Assembly: GCF_025244725.1 (NCBI RefSeq) | Contig: NZ_CP104203.1 | Span: 1,240,001 to 1,304,000 of the forward strand | Length of the DNA stretch: 64,000 nt | DNA from: Chryseobacterium oranimense | GTDB taxonomy: Bacteria > Bacteroidota > Bacteroidia > Flavobacteriales > Weeksellaceae | Direction: 5' to 3' | Shown: positions 26,285-34,980 of the stretch, piece by piece | How positions within the stretch are numbered: the first letter of the stretch is position 1 | How the letters are laid out: each line of letters begins with the position of its first letter | Made by a program: the position numbers and the translations under genes | Notes under the pieces: model-generated | What the model was told of the DNA's origin: nothing | The model's database searches: none | What the model saw: only the letters and a program-made list of their open reading frames with translations

Positions 26285-26383
26285 TTTCCCACGGATTTCA
26301 CAAATTACACGGATTTTTTATACTATTCGAGTTGTATAAAATTATTTGCAATTATCTGTGCACTCTGTGAAATCCGTGGGAAA
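26285..26383. repeat. long inverted repeat with 9-nt internal period
   Basis: TTTCCCACGGATTTCACA at 26285-26302 is perfectly repeated in reverse complement at 26366-26383, with a 63-nt loop. Each arm is built from 9-nt units, CACGGATTT, CACAAATTA, CACGGATTT on one side and CTGTGCACT, CTGTGAAAT, CCGTGGGAA on the other. The element at 45096-45161 has the same design. Confidence 0.85.
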
Positions 26384-26401
26384 ATAACAAAATAATCTAA
26401 A

Positions 26402-26436
26402 AAAATATCCGTTCAGTAAAACCGAACGGATATTTT
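26402..26436. terminator. bidirectional terminator
   Basis: AAAATATCCGTTC and GAACGGATATTTT form a perfect 13-bp stem with a 9-nt loop between the ClC and aldo-keto reductase genes. Confidence 0.92.
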
Positions 26437-26454
26437 CATTGTATTAGTGAGGAA

Positions 26455-27399
26455 TCATTTACTTGCCTCATTAAGCAGTTCAATATCTTCCTGATCCAAA
26501 ACCAGTTTCGGAGCCTTGAATAAAGTATCAAGCTGAGTTGCGCTTGTAGCACTTACAATTGGTGCTGTAATCAGAGGATTGGCCAGAAGCCAGGCCAAAG
26601 CAGCCGTCCCCTGTGTGGTCTGATGCTTTTCACTGACCTGGTCCAGAGCTTTCAGCACTTCAAGACCTTTGTCGTTCAGATACTTTCTTACGCCGTCACC
26701 TCTCTGGCTTTTACCCAAATCCTCCTCAGTCCGGTATTTTCCGGTAAGAAAACCTGCAGCTAATGACCAATATGGAAATACACTAAGATCAAACTCTTCC
26801 ACAAGCGGAGCATAATTTTTTTCGAAGCCTTCTCTTTCCATTAAATTATAATGCGGCTGCAAAGCAACATATTTTGGAAGATTATATTTTTCTGAGGCTT
26901 CGAATGATGCCTTGAGGCGTTCAGGAGACAGATTGGAAGCAGCAATGTATTTCACTTTTCCGGCTTTAATGATCTCATCATATGCAGAAAGAGTTTCCTC
27001 TACCGGTGTCGTATCATCATCAAAATGAGTATAATAAAGATCAATATGATCGGTTTGAAGTCTCTGCAAAGATTCATCTACAGATTTCAGAATATGTTTT
27101 TTACTGATGTCAAAACCGTGCTCTTTGGTTTGAGATCCTACTTTGGTAGCCAGCACTATATTCTGGCGGTTAGAGCGGCTTTTCATCCATTTTCCGATAA
27201 TTTCCTCGGACTGCCCTCCTTTTCCGTTAACCCACCATGAATAGGTATCTGCAGTATCTATAAAATTGAATCCTGCTTCCGTAAATTGATCCAATATATC
27301 AAAAGACTGTTTTTCGTCGAGCGTCCATCCGAAAACATTTCCTCCAAAATTCACTGGAGCTACCGACAGATCGGTATTTTTTATCTTTCTTCTTTCCAT
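26455..27399 (-). CDS. aldo/keto reductase (YajO/Tas-like)
   Basis: A 314-residue AKR with D48 and Y53 (FIDTADTYS), K86 (LATKVG) and H125 (YYTHFDDD). The C-terminal ITAPIVSATSATQLD segment binds NADP. It resembles the YajO/IolS/Tas-type group, which includes general aldehyde reductases. The substrate is unknown. It is monocistronic, with a strong shared terminator. Confidence 0.87.
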   Translation of the reverse strand: MERRKIKNTDLSVAPVNFGGNVFGWTLDEKQSFDILDQFTEAGFNFIDTADTYSWWVNGKGGQSEEIIGKWMKSRSNRQNIVLATKVGSQTKEHGFDISKKHILKSVDESLQRLQTDHIDLYYTHFDDDTTPVEETLSAYDEIIKAGKVKYIAASNLSPERLKASFEASEKYNLPKYVALQPHYNLMEREGFEKNYAPLVEEFDLSVFPYWSLAAGFLTGKYRTEEDLGKSQRGDGVRKYLNDKGLEVLKALDQVSEKHQTTQGTAALAWLLANPLITAPIVSATSATQLDTLFKAPKLVLDQEDIELLNEASK

Positions 27400-27649
27400 A
27401 AAAATGAATTGTAATTAAAATTTTAAGAAGTATCTAAGGTAAGGAATCTAAGGCAGGGTTTCAGATTCAAAATAAACATATTGCTTATAGTTATTATAAA
27501 TGGAAACGCTTATTATTACTAAGTTTTTAGAAATAAATAATGGCTTTAAAACAGCAAAAATGAGAGTGATGATAGAAAGAATAAAATCCTGTGCCTGGAT
27601 TATTTGGCAGCTTTCAAAGATATTAATTCAGAGCCGGTGGATTTTTATT

Positions 27650-28243
27650 TTAACAATTCTTTAAATGTAACAAATCTAAAACCCCTGGTGAAACTTTCAA
27701 ATCAGGCCGGAATTGTAAAATACCCTTTATGAAATGTCTCTTTAATTCCTTTCCATTGCGTATTGAAAATGGAGTATTGAATATAATGGTTTTATAAACT
27801 ATTGTGTTCCTCGAATTATCAAAATGGCACACACAAATATCAAGTGCTACATCTTCACCATCCGATACAAACACATCATATTTTTGCGGATCGGGATTTG
27901 GATATAAAGATTTAAAAGTCAGGGATTCAATATTTTTTTCATCTTGATAATGGTGTAAGCCATTTTGATCGACGATTACTTTGGTGATTTTATTTTTTCT
28001 GATCGTCTTGGTATCCTTTAATACGAAATATACCAGAAAAGATAAAAGAATTACGCCCAGTGCTGCGGAAAGAATCTTAACTTCAACAGATATTTTTCCA
28101 GATTCAATAATGATCAGCCCTAAATAGGCTATTCCAAAAATTGCAATCATAGGAACAGCCATCCCTAAAACCATTGTTATAAAAGTTGCTGTCTTTGATT
28201 TTATTGATTCCAGTTTTGAAAATTCATTATTCTGAACATCCAT
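27650..28243 (-). CDS. hypothetical membrane protein (197 aa)
   Basis: The protein has two hydrophobic helices (about residues 20-46 and 55-76) and a soluble, beta-rich C-terminal domain of about 115 residues. I recognise no family. Most of the protein would lie on one side of the membrane. It is flanked on both sides by noncoding sequence and appears to be a single-gene unit. Confidence 0.6.
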   Translation of the reverse strand: MDVQNNEFSKLESIKSKTATFITMVLGMAVPMIAIFGIAYLGLIIIESGKISVEVKILSAALGVILLSFLVYFVLKDTKTIRKNKITKVIVDQNGLHHYQDEKNIESLTFKSLYPNPDPQKYDVFVSDGEDVALDICVCHFDNSRNTIVYKTIIFNTPFSIRNGKELKRHFIKGILQFRPDLKVSPGVLDLLHLKNC

Positions 28244-28361
28244 TTTTTGTGATTACAGTTATTGAAACAAATGTAAGGAAGATAAATTTATTATTGAGAT
28301 TTTTGGAACAGCTGCAGAATTTGAAAGGATTACAACAGGTAAATGTGTGATCTACTTACAA

Positions 28362-28388
28362 AAACAGCTTCCACAATGGAAGCTGTTT
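28362..28388 (-). terminator. hairpin after the 601-residue conserved gene
   Basis: AAACAGCTTCC and GGAAGCTGTTT form a perfect 11-bp stem with a 5-nt loop, 24 nt past the stop at 28413. The T-run is short on the minus strand. Confidence 0.72.
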
Positions 28389-28412
28389 ATCTATCAATCT
28401 AAAAAAATACTG

Positions 28413-30218
28413 TTACCTTTCAGCCTGAGGAATCTCAATGGCTGTAAGCATCAGTTTATATTCCTGCAGCTGCAGTTCTATGGTTTTCAATCCGCTTTTA
28501 AAGAAATCGGATGTTTGAAACAGGTTTTTATAATAATCAATCCCCTCAAGAACGTTTTTTTTGAAGGCATTCCATTTTTTGGTTTGGGAATTGGTAATCT
28601 GTACCGAAGAATTGCTGATCTCTTTTTTAAGATATTCAACATACATTTTCAGCTCGTTGATGAACATATTCGGACGTTGGTTATCAGGAAGGATATTGAT
28701 ATTTCCGTAGATATGCCTTACCATTTCTGAAAGTGAAACTTCCTTGTCAAAAAAGGCAAGATTAGGCCCCGGACATATCACTACGCCCTGTTTTTCGCCT
28801 TTTATATCCAGGTTCTGCTCCATGTAGGCTGCATTTACCAATCCTACACACAGACAGGCTTTATCTGTAATTTCAGTTTTTCTTTTACCAAATTCTTCAG
28901 GGGTAAGCCCATGATCAGCCTCAAGTTCTTTTAACTTGATGTCCTGATACTTTTTAGAGGCTGTACACGTTCCCTGTGGTGAAAATTCTTTGCTTAGCGC
29001 TAGTAATTTTTTCGGACATGAGCTTCCGTACTTTCCGGCAGCTTCTTTCTGGTATTTCAGAATTTCATTAGAGGTTCCCTTTACCGTATTAAAAGGAACT
29101 CCCAGAGGTGAAATATTACTCAGGTAAAAATCCTGTTCTTTAGATTTTAAAAGCAGGTTTCTGGTTTCGGTATCTACAGAAGTGGCTTCAGGAACCAAAA
29201 GAAATGGAGATCCCCATCCAACACTGTCTACATTATAGTTTTTGAGTAAAAACTCATGTTCTTCGGAAGTTCCTACACCACCCTGAACGGTAATTTTCAT
29301 TTCAAGAGGTTCAGAAATCACATGCTTTCCTTTCTGTTCCAAAGCAGTGACCATTAAAGCATGAGCAGACTGGATGAGATCGTTCTTTTTCTGCTTAAAT
29401 TCTTCCATAATGGGACCCAGCAGCATTCCTTCCGTAGCAAATGCATGTCCTCCGCAGTTCAGTCCGGATTCAATCCTGTATTCTGAGATCCACAGTCCTT
29501 TTTTAGCTAAAAAATTCCCCTGTATCATAGCTGAACGGAAATCACTGACTTTAAGAATGATTTTCTTTTTTAAAATCCCATTACGGTCAGGGAAAAAATC
29601 ATCAAATTCTTCAATATAACTGTAAAGGCGCGGATTCATTCCAGCGGAAAGTACCATTGAAGAAGATAGTTTGCTCTGTGCAAAGCCACGCAATGAGGCA
29701 TGCGCATCATTAAATATGACAGGAAGCTGCTCATCTTTTTTATAGTTGTCTTTATCCACCTTCGTCATGATATTGACGTCAATGCTTCCGGGTTTCAGAT
29801 TGGTTTCAATAAAATTTTTGATGCCTGAACCTAAATTCTCTTTCTGATTCAACAAATTCTGCAATCCGCTTTTCAGGTCTGAAGTATTGGGCAGAATGGC
29901 CATAAAGTTCTTTAATGCTTCCTTGTTTTTAGTGATTTCCTGTTTGAAAGATTCAAATTTTTCATTCACGATATCATCTACCATATCCAGGTAAGCTGTA
30001 ATTCTTTTCGCTCTGTAATCCTCGGTTTTTGTTGAAATTCCTAGATAATCAAGATTGAATTTCTTATTATAAAAGTTTTTCATTTTTTCCAGAATTTCAT
30101 CGTCTATGATGGAAATAACGGAAGAAATTCCATACTGGGCAACACGGATCGGGCTGTCTATGGTGTAAGCCAGTCCCATTACCGGAATATGGAAGTTGTG
30201 TAACGGTTTATGTGTCAT
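28413..30218 (-). CDS. conserved 601-aa protein with FMN/TIM-barrel-like features
   Basis: A large soluble protein that I recognise only as conserved in Bacteroidota. Its N-terminus (IPVMGLAYTIDSPIRVAQYG, residues 11-30) and a glycine-rich VQGGVGTSEEHEFL around residue 312 recall nitronate monooxygenase/FabK-type FMN TIM barrels. SVGWGSPFLLVPEAT follows, as would the phosphate-binding end of the barrel. The C-terminal 170 residues contain cysteines (CPKKLL, GTCTAS, CLCVG) and a helical tail. The start at 30218 gives MTHKPLHNFHIPV. The flavin assignment is inference from two motifs. It is probably monocistronic. Confidence 0.6.
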   Translation of the reverse strand: MTHKPLHNFHIPVMGLAYTIDSPIRVAQYGISSVISIIDDEILEKMKNFYNKKFNLDYLGISTKTEDYRAKRITAYLDMVDDIVNEKFESFKQEITKNKEALKNFMAILPNTSDLKSGLQNLLNQKENLGSGIKNFIETNLKPGSIDVNIMTKVDKDNYKKDEQLPVIFNDAHASLRGFAQSKLSSSMVLSAGMNPRLYSYIEEFDDFFPDRNGILKKKIILKVSDFRSAMIQGNFLAKKGLWISEYRIESGLNCGGHAFATEGMLLGPIMEEFKQKKNDLIQSAHALMVTALEQKGKHVISEPLEMKITVQGGVGTSEEHEFLLKNYNVDSVGWGSPFLLVPEATSVDTETRNLLLKSKEQDFYLSNISPLGVPFNTVKGTSNEILKYQKEAAGKYGSSCPKKLLALSKEFSPQGTCTASKKYQDIKLKELEADHGLTPEEFGKRKTEITDKACLCVGLVNAAYMEQNLDIKGEKQGVVICPGPNLAFFDKEVSLSEMVRHIYGNINILPDNQRPNMFINELKMYVEYLKKEISNSSVQITNSQTKKWNAFKKNVLEGIDYYKNLFQTSDFFKSGLKTIELQLQEYKLMLTAIEIPQAER

Positions 30219-30482
30219 TTTATTTTGATAAAAATTCTTTCGCAATAAATGAATTAAAATCCCGCAATGCCCTATCTATACCGATAAGTATAGCGGATTA
30301 AAATTTTAATTGACCTAAATTTATCATTTTAATATTAGCTATGCATTAAATAATACTTATAATATCGGAAATATGTTAAATGTCATTCTTTTGGCACCTA
30401 ATCACAGTTTCAAGAAAATAAAACTTAAATTTCTGAGAATTGATATGTAAAAAGTTTTGACTTAAAAAGAGAAACCTTATGC

Positions 30483-31091
30483 CTATTCGAAATCAAGAAA
30501 ACCGTCTGAAAGTTTTTTCCATTGTATTTTTGATATTCCCATTATTCCTCCGACTGCCACCATCAGATTCCTGATGATATCAATAAATCCGGCATTAAAA
30601 TTAGGTCTCTCATTTCTCCCGTAAACCGCAGCTTTCAGATGAGTGGGTGTTCTGGAAATCATAAAGGAAGAGGATGCTTTGGAACTGTAAAAATGAGCAA
30701 TATGTCTGCTCTTTTTATTTTGTGGATTTCTGGAAGGGTTACAGGTGATGATGATACTTTCAGAAAAGTTATCTTCCTGAAAACAGATATCGGTAACTTC
30801 TACCCAATCATATCCTTTTGCTTCAGTATCTCCGGGCCCGGGAATATCAATTCTCATGAAATCTCCTTTTTGGGGGGCTCTTTCTGTCTCGTTTCCCTGG
30901 GAATCATACAGTTTAAATGATGCAAAGCCTTCACCGCAATAGCTTTTCCATTTGCTGACAGAGAAAAACCTTTGTTTCAACACATCAAATTTAAGAGGAA
31001 GAAGGGCTGGCTCAAACTGCTTCAGGCTTTCTGTGTCATGAAATCCGCCCGCTTGCTGCCGTGGAACTCTGTTGATCTGCTTTGGTTTCAT
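30483..31091 (-). CDS. conserved hypothetical protein (202 aa)
   Basis: A soluble, basic protein with no signal peptide that I cannot assign. Visible features are KGDFMRIDIPGPGD, YDWVEVTDICFQEDNF and a conserved-looking RHIAHFYSSKASSSFMISR. The C-terminal half has RNLMVAVGGIMGISKIQWKK, which might be a helix touching the membrane. It is transcribed alone; a palindromic hairpin sits 75 nt upstream of the start. Confidence 0.6.
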   Translation of the reverse strand: MKPKQINRVPRQQAGGFHDTESLKQFEPALLPLKFDVLKQRFFSVSKWKSYCGEGFASFKLYDSQGNETERAPQKGDFMRIDIPGPGDTEAKGYDWVEVTDICFQEDNFSESIIITCNPSRNPQNKKSRHIAHFYSSKASSSFMISRTPTHLKAAVYGRNERPNFNAGFIDIIRNLMVAVGGIMGISKIQWKKLSDGFLDFE

Positions 31092-31166
31092 AGTAAATGA
31101 TTTTACACTAAGTTATAAAAACCCGGAAGATCTCTTTATGAGCGGGGTCATAAGATAAAATAAAAA

Positions 31167-31182
31167 CCTCTCAATTGAGAGG
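31167..31182 (-). terminator. hairpin in the leader of the 202-aa gene (possible attenuator)
   Basis: CCTCTC and GAGAGG pair around AATT; on the minus strand TTTTTATTTTATC follows. No minus-strand gene lies upstream, so the hairpin would act on the leader of the gene starting at 31091. Confidence 0.45.
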
Positions 31183-31386
31183 CTAATGTTAAAACGTAAT
31201 GTATTGATGGGGAATGTTATTTCCTCACCAAAAGTAGGGTGAATAGGTGGTCTATTTTATGATTGGAGTCATGTTGATGAATATTTATGAATTTGTTTGA
31301 ATTTTAAAGTTTTATAGCTTTTTTTGAAATAATAATTATTTTTGAATAAAAAATTAAAAATTTTAGAGATAAAACTAATTTAAATT

Positions 31387-31394
31387 TATTTTTG
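31387..31394 (+). promoter_or_regulatory. -7 element of the Crp/Fnr gene
   Basis: TATTTTTG matches TAnnTTTG and lies 22 nt before the first ATG at 31417. No convincing -33 TTTG was seen. Confidence 0.45.
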
Positions 31395-31416
31395 TAACTC
31401 AAGAACAGTTGTAGAT

Positions 31417-32019
31417 ATGCTTATGGTAATAGATGAAGAACTTTTATTTTCCTCGGGTGCGGAACTGATAAATTATGCAGCAAATGAAGTTATTTTTAAA
31501 GAAAATGATTATCCCAAATATTATTTTCAAATCAGATCCGGAACGGTAAAGATCAATAACTATTATGAAAATGGGCGGGAAATAATGCACAGCGTACCTT
31601 TTGACGGCCACTGCCTTGCAGAAAGCTCTCTTTTTACGGATAAGCCATATGCCGTTAATGCAGTAGCAATGGGCAATTGTGAAATTATCAGATTAGATAA
31701 AAATAAGTTTCTGGAGCTTGTCGGAAATTCCCCTGATCTGCTTCTAAAACTCTATAGCTATACTGCAGAAAGGATGTATTACAGGCATGTGATGCTGAGC
31801 AATCTTGCTTCACCCGATCCCGGAACCAAGGTAAAACGCGTAATGGAGTGCCTGAAATCCTATAATCAGTTTACAGATAAATATTCCTACCAGTTTCCTT
31901 TTACCAGGCAGCATCTGGCTTCGCTTACCGGTTTATGTGTAGAAACTGTTATCAGGGTTGTGAAGAAAATGGAAAAAGAGAAAACGGTAAGAATCCAGAA
32001 CGGTAAAATATTTTACTGA
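31417..32019 (+). CDS. Crp/Fnr-family regulator
   Basis: A 200-residue regulator with a cyclic-nucleotide-binding beta-barrel (about 20-110: NEVIFKENDYPKYYFQIRSG, then FDGHCLAESSLF) and a C-terminal winged helix (about 140-198, FTRQHLASLTGLCVETVIRV). There is no N-terminal Cys cluster, so it is not an Fe-S FNR. The barrel lacks an evident RxS cAMP motif, so the ligand is unknown. The ATG at 31423 is an alternative start. The lectin gene lies 430 nt downstream, but a putative terminator intervenes. Confidence 0.85.
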   Translation: MLMVIDEELLFSSGAELINYAANEVIFKENDYPKYYFQIRSGTVKINNYYENGREIMHSVPFDGHCLAESSLFTDKPYAVNAVAMGNCEIIRLDKNKFLELVGNSPDLLLKLYSYTAERMYYRHVMLSNLASPDPGTKVKRVMECLKSYNQFTDKYSYQFPFTRQHLASLTGLCVETVIRVVKKMEKEKTVRIQNGKIFY

Positions 32020-32224
32020 CATGTACTTTTTGAATGGTTATTTCAAAATTAACGGAAGTCTTACTTAGTAATATTTACACTCTTTAAATATATACACTTT
32101 TTTATTATTTTATGATAATGTATTGTCATGAAGAAATGCTATAAACGGAAAGGAAAACACTATTAATCGGGATCTTATTTATAATTGGAATTAATAAATT
32201 TTTGAAATTTGTGCTTATGGAATG

Positions 32225-32255
32225 TTTTACATAATATAAATTTTACTTATATTTG
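32225..32255 (+). promoter_or_regulatory. promoter in the Crp-lectin intergenic region
   Basis: A perfect -7 element TATATTTG is at 32248-32255, with TTTT 19 nt upstream at 32225-32228 (consensus TTTG). It is followed within 70 nt by a strong terminator and no ORF. Confidence 0.5.
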
Positions 32256-32261
32256 TGGATC

Positions 32262-32321
32262 GAAATAATTTTTTTTCATCATTTGTGTTTTTTTAAGGTC
32301 TCCTCTAGGAGGCCTTTTTTT
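32262..32321 (+). ncRNA. candidate small RNA of about 60 nt
   Basis: The interval starts about 7 nt after the -7 element at 32248-32255. It ends with an 8-bp hairpin (GGTCTCCT paired with AGGAGGCC, 2-nt loop, 32297-32314) and seven T. The 5' part is U-rich (AATAATTTTTTTTCATC), as in Hfq-independent bacterial sRNAs. No start codon with a reasonable ORF is inside. The hairpin could instead end the Crp/Fnr transcript with a long 3' UTR. Confidence 0.35.
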
Positions 32322-32448
32322 ATGGTCAATAGGAACAGGTCGGATGATAGGTAGAAATACGGAAAGTTGAATTTGGTACTTTTTACCCTACTGTATATCT
32401 CTTTAAAGTGACAACTTTGTAATGTTAAACAACTTAAAAAACATTACC

Positions 32449-32793
32449 ATGTCAACATTCAAAATCAACATCATTGCAGGACCACTTTGGAGCAATGACG
32501 AAGCACAAAAAATCGGAGGTCGTATTGCTGCGGCACATTTAGGAAAATTCACCGGACAATGGAGCACTATTGTCGAAGGTCAGATGAGCGTTATCGAAGT
32601 TGAATACGATACACAGCCATCCGGAAGTACAGAATATACGTTGAACGTTTTGGCTGGACCTATCTGGAGCAACGAAGATGCCAAGGAAATATGCCCTTCC
32701 ATCTGTGCTTCTTACGGAGGTACCTGGAACGGACAGTGGTCAACAGTCGTTGAAGGTAAAATGAGCGTTTGCGGATGCACATTCAAGTTCTAG
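32449..32793 (+). CDS. MVL-type mannan-binding lectin (two tandem repeats)
   Basis: A 114-residue protein of two homologous halves (about 3-54 and 62-114). Both contain AGPxWSN followed after about 25 residues by GQWSTxVEGxMSV. This is the architecture of the Microcystis viridis lectin, which binds oligomannose cores and inhibits HIV entry. The conserved Trp, Asn and Gln-Trp residues that bind sugar in MVL are present in both halves. The second half has four cysteines (ICPSIC, CGC), absent from the first. There is no signal peptide, so export, if any, is by another route or lysis. The start at 32449 gives MSTFKINIIAGP. It is flanked by its own terminator. Confidence 0.85.
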   Translation: MSTFKINIIAGPLWSNDEAQKIGGRIAAAHLGKFTGQWSTIVEGQMSVIEVEYDTQPSGSTEYTLNVLAGPIWSNEDAKEICPSICASYGGTWNGQWSTVVEGKMSVCGCTFKF

Positions 32794-32813
32794 AACTTAT
32801 TTAGATTAATAGG

Positions 32814-32843
32814 AATCTCCGGGGAAGCCTGGGGATTTTTTTT
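32814..32843 (+). terminator. terminator of the lectin gene
   Basis: AATCTCC pairs with GGGGATT (one G-T pair) around a 10-nt loop and is followed by a run of T. Confidence 0.78.
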
Positions 32844-32869
32844 GCTCTGATAATAAGTCTTTAGGGCAA

Positions 32870-33652
32870 TTAAAGTGTAGTCTTTATAAAATCCGTAGGC
32901 CTGGACTGCATCACAGACTGGAAACTTCTTGTAAAGGCCTGAACACTCTTATATCCCACCGCATATGCTGTTTCCGAAATGGTAAGATCTCCCGAACTCA
33001 GGAGTTCAAGGCTTTTTATAATTCTCAGGACCTGCTGATATTTACTTAAAGTCATGCCGGTTTCTTTTTTAAAGATCCGTTCCAGAGTCCGTAAGGAAAG
33101 GGGTGACATTTCACTCAGATCTTCTATTTTCACTTCTTCATGATAGTGATTGTGCAGATAACCCATGGGCTGAGACAACCGCTTATCCGCAGGAAGGTTG
33201 ATGTGAAGTTTCAGGGAATGTTCTACAAATTGCGGCAACTCATTGAAAAGTGCTTTTAAAAAAAGCATTTCATCAGAATTATGATCCATATTTTTTGACC
33301 ATTTTTCTGAATACCTGATCATTTCCTTTAAAACAGGAGGCACTGAAAAAACATTGGTCTGGCGATGAAAAGAGCTGTCTTCATCAACTTCTGCAAACAT
33401 GATCATCAGCTTGATTTTCTCAGAATGCGAATTGGTTTTGTGTATGGCACCGGGAGGAATCCATGCTGCATGATTCTGCGGAAGCAAATACATTTTCCCA
33501 TCTACGGTAATATACTGGAATCCACTTTCTACATACACCAGCTGACCTTTTTTATGGGAATGAAGAATATCGTCATGCCGCCAGTCCTCTTCAAACCATA
33601 CAAAATAAGGTTTTTCCAGTTCGTCAAGATTGATAGCATCATGTGGATTCAT
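32870..33652 (-). CDS. AraC-family regulator with cupin domain
   Basis: A 260-residue regulator. The N-terminal cupin (about 20-95) has HDDILHSHKKGQLVYVESG and WIPPGAIHKTNSH, and the C-terminal AraC HTH covers about 165-258 (SLRTLERIFKKETGMT and VGYKSVQAFTRSFQ). The short cupin-AraC type often represses a divergent exporter gene. Here a CynX/NimT-like MFS gene starts 73 nt away in the opposite direction, the classic arrangement. Confidence 0.88.
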   Translation of the reverse strand: MNPHDAINLDELEKPYFVWFEEDWRHDDILHSHKKGQLVYVESGFQYITVDGKMYLLPQNHAAWIPPGAIHKTNSHSEKIKLMIMFAEVDEDSSFHRQTNVFSVPPVLKEMIRYSEKWSKNMDHNSDEMLFLKALFNELPQFVEHSLKLHINLPADKRLSQPMGYLHNHYHEEVKIEDLSEMSPLSLRTLERIFKKETGMTLSKYQQVLRIIKSLELLSSGDLTISETAYAVGYKSVQAFTRSFQSVMQSRPTDFIKTTL

Positions 33653-33699
33653 GTCGTTTTAAGTTAAAACTTTGGCAAAATTAAACAAAACAACTGAAT

Positions 33700-33707
33700 T
33701 AATTTTG
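33700..33707 (+). promoter_or_regulatory. -7 element of the MFS exporter gene
   Basis: TAATTTTG matches TAnnTTTG and predicts a transcript start near 33714. This excludes the upstream in-frame ATG at 33672 and supports 33726. A TTTG lies at 33671, 25 nt upstream, longer than the usual spacing. Confidence 0.5.
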
Positions 33708-33725
33708 CATGAAATAAATTATCTA

Positions 33726-34928
33726 ATGAAGAATCAAACAAGAAAAAATGCTTCTTACGTTTTAATGCTGATTAATGTATTGGTTGTGATCCTGGTCTCC
33801 AGCAATCTGAGATCTCCTATTATTGCTGTTTCTCCCGTCTTAGGTGATATACGCGAAGCCTTGAGACTGAGTAGTTTTCAGGTAAGCCTGCTCACCTCTA
33901 TTCCACTGTTTATGTTTGCTACCTGTTCTGTGTTGGTTAGCCGGTTTTCGCATCAGTTCAGCATCAGCAGGTTTCTGATGTATTCCTTGATTATTTTAAG
34001 CTTCGGATTGTTCCTGAGGATTACAGGCTCTCTTTGGATGCTGTTTGCAGGTTCTGTTTTTATTGGCCTGGGAATCTGTATCGGGAATGTGGTGACCCCG
34101 GGATATATTAAAAATAATTTCCCCAAACAGATCGGTCTGATGACGGGAATTTTTGCTGTCTCTATGAATCTTACTGCTGCGCTGGCTTCAGGTTTCAGTG
34201 TAAGAATCGGTGAATGGACAGGTTTTGGGTGGCGCGGTTCACTTGGAATATGGCTGGTGATTGCCGGACTTGGATTATTTGTACTTGTTCTTGAACTGTT
34301 GTTTAATAAGAAAAATAAAAACCAGTCAAAAACAGCATTAACTGTTTCTGATTTTAATATGTTCAGATCTGCACAGGCATGGAATATCAGCCTGTTTATG
34401 GGGTTACAGTCACTGTTTTATTATTGTATGATGGCCTGGCTGCCCTCTTTTTTAACAGATTTTGATATGCAGGGTGAAAGTGCAGGCTGGGTTCTGTTTG
34501 TTATCCAGATCACCATGATTCCTATTGCTTTTTCTGCACCGATTATTGCAAGTAAAATGAAGGACCAGCGGGTTCTTATTGTTTTCATCTGTACATTAAT
34601 GTTTGGAAGTACCATGATGTTTATTGGGCTGCAGACCCAATGGATCTATTTTAATGCCGTAATTATCGGTATATCGAATGGTTTATCTTTCAGCTTATCT
34701 ATTCTTTTCTTTTCAACCAGAACAAAAAACAGTGCCAATGCTGTAAAAATATCCGGTATGGCTCAGTCTGTAGGCTATCTGATTGCAGCATTTGGTCCCC
34801 CGGTCTTTGGAAAACTGCATGATTGGGACATTTCTTGGAAAAGTTCTTTTGGCTTCCTAAGTATTGCTGTGGTCCTGATGTTCTATTTTGGAATGAAAGC
34901 GGCAAGGAATAAATATGTGGAAGATTAA
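33726..34928 (+). CDS. MFS transporter, CynX/NimT type
   Basis: A 400-residue protein with about twelve transmembrane helices. The N-terminal half has SSNLRSPIIAVSPVLGDIRE, the CynX/NimT signature, and GLGICIGNVVTPGYIK is the equivalent of motif C. Relatives take up cyanate or export 2-nitroimidazole and other small organics. The divergent cupin-AraC regulator is its probable controller. The terminator directly behind it shows it is monocistronic. Confidence 0.87.
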   Translation: MKNQTRKNASYVLMLINVLVVILVSSNLRSPIIAVSPVLGDIREALRLSSFQVSLLTSIPLFMFATCSVLVSRFSHQFSISRFLMYSLIILSFGLFLRITGSLWMLFAGSVFIGLGICIGNVVTPGYIKNNFPKQIGLMTGIFAVSMNLTAALASGFSVRIGEWTGFGWRGSLGIWLVIAGLGLFVLVLELLFNKKNKNQSKTALTVSDFNMFRSAQAWNISLFMGLQSLFYYCMMAWLPSFLTDFDMQGESAGWVLFVIQITMIPIAFSAPIIASKMKDQRVLIVFICTLMFGSTMMFIGLQTQWIYFNAVIIGISNGLSFSLSILFFSTRTKNSANAVKISGMAQSVGYLIAAFGPPVFGKLHDWDISWKSSFGFLSIAVVLMFYFGMKAARNKYVED

Positions 34929-34934
34929 AAAGTA

Positions 34935-34960
34935 AAAAAGTCTCTTAGTGAGACTTTTTT
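34935..34960. terminator. bidirectional terminator
   Basis: AAAAAGTCTC and GAGACTTTTT form a 10-bp stem with a 5-nt loop, between the MFS gene and the convergent hydrolase gene. Confidence 0.9.
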
Positions 34961-34980
34961 GTTTTAAGATAATGAGTTTT

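Larger units (their letters stand above)
31092..31416. other. 325-nt divergent intergenic region
   Basis: This separates the 202-aa unknown gene (minus) and a Crp/Fnr gene (plus). It contains a perfect palindrome at 31167-31182 (CCTCTCAATTGAGAGG). Read on the minus strand a T-run follows it, as in a terminator or attenuator placed in the leader of the minus gene. A -7 element for the plus gene is at 31387. The rest is AT-rich with no gene. Confidence 0.55.

Noticed and set aside
26285..26383. CRISPR-like periodic repeats
   Set aside because: The period is 9 nt, the units are paired in inverted arms, and no spacers or cas genes exist.
27560..27664. 34-codon ORF starting MRVMIERIKS
   Set aside because: Too short, poor codon character and its end overlaps the well-formed convergent gene at 27650.
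32020..32448. Riboswitch or 6S RNA
   Set aside because: The predicted transcript is only about 60 nt and shows a single hairpin, too small for 6S RNA or a known riboswitch.
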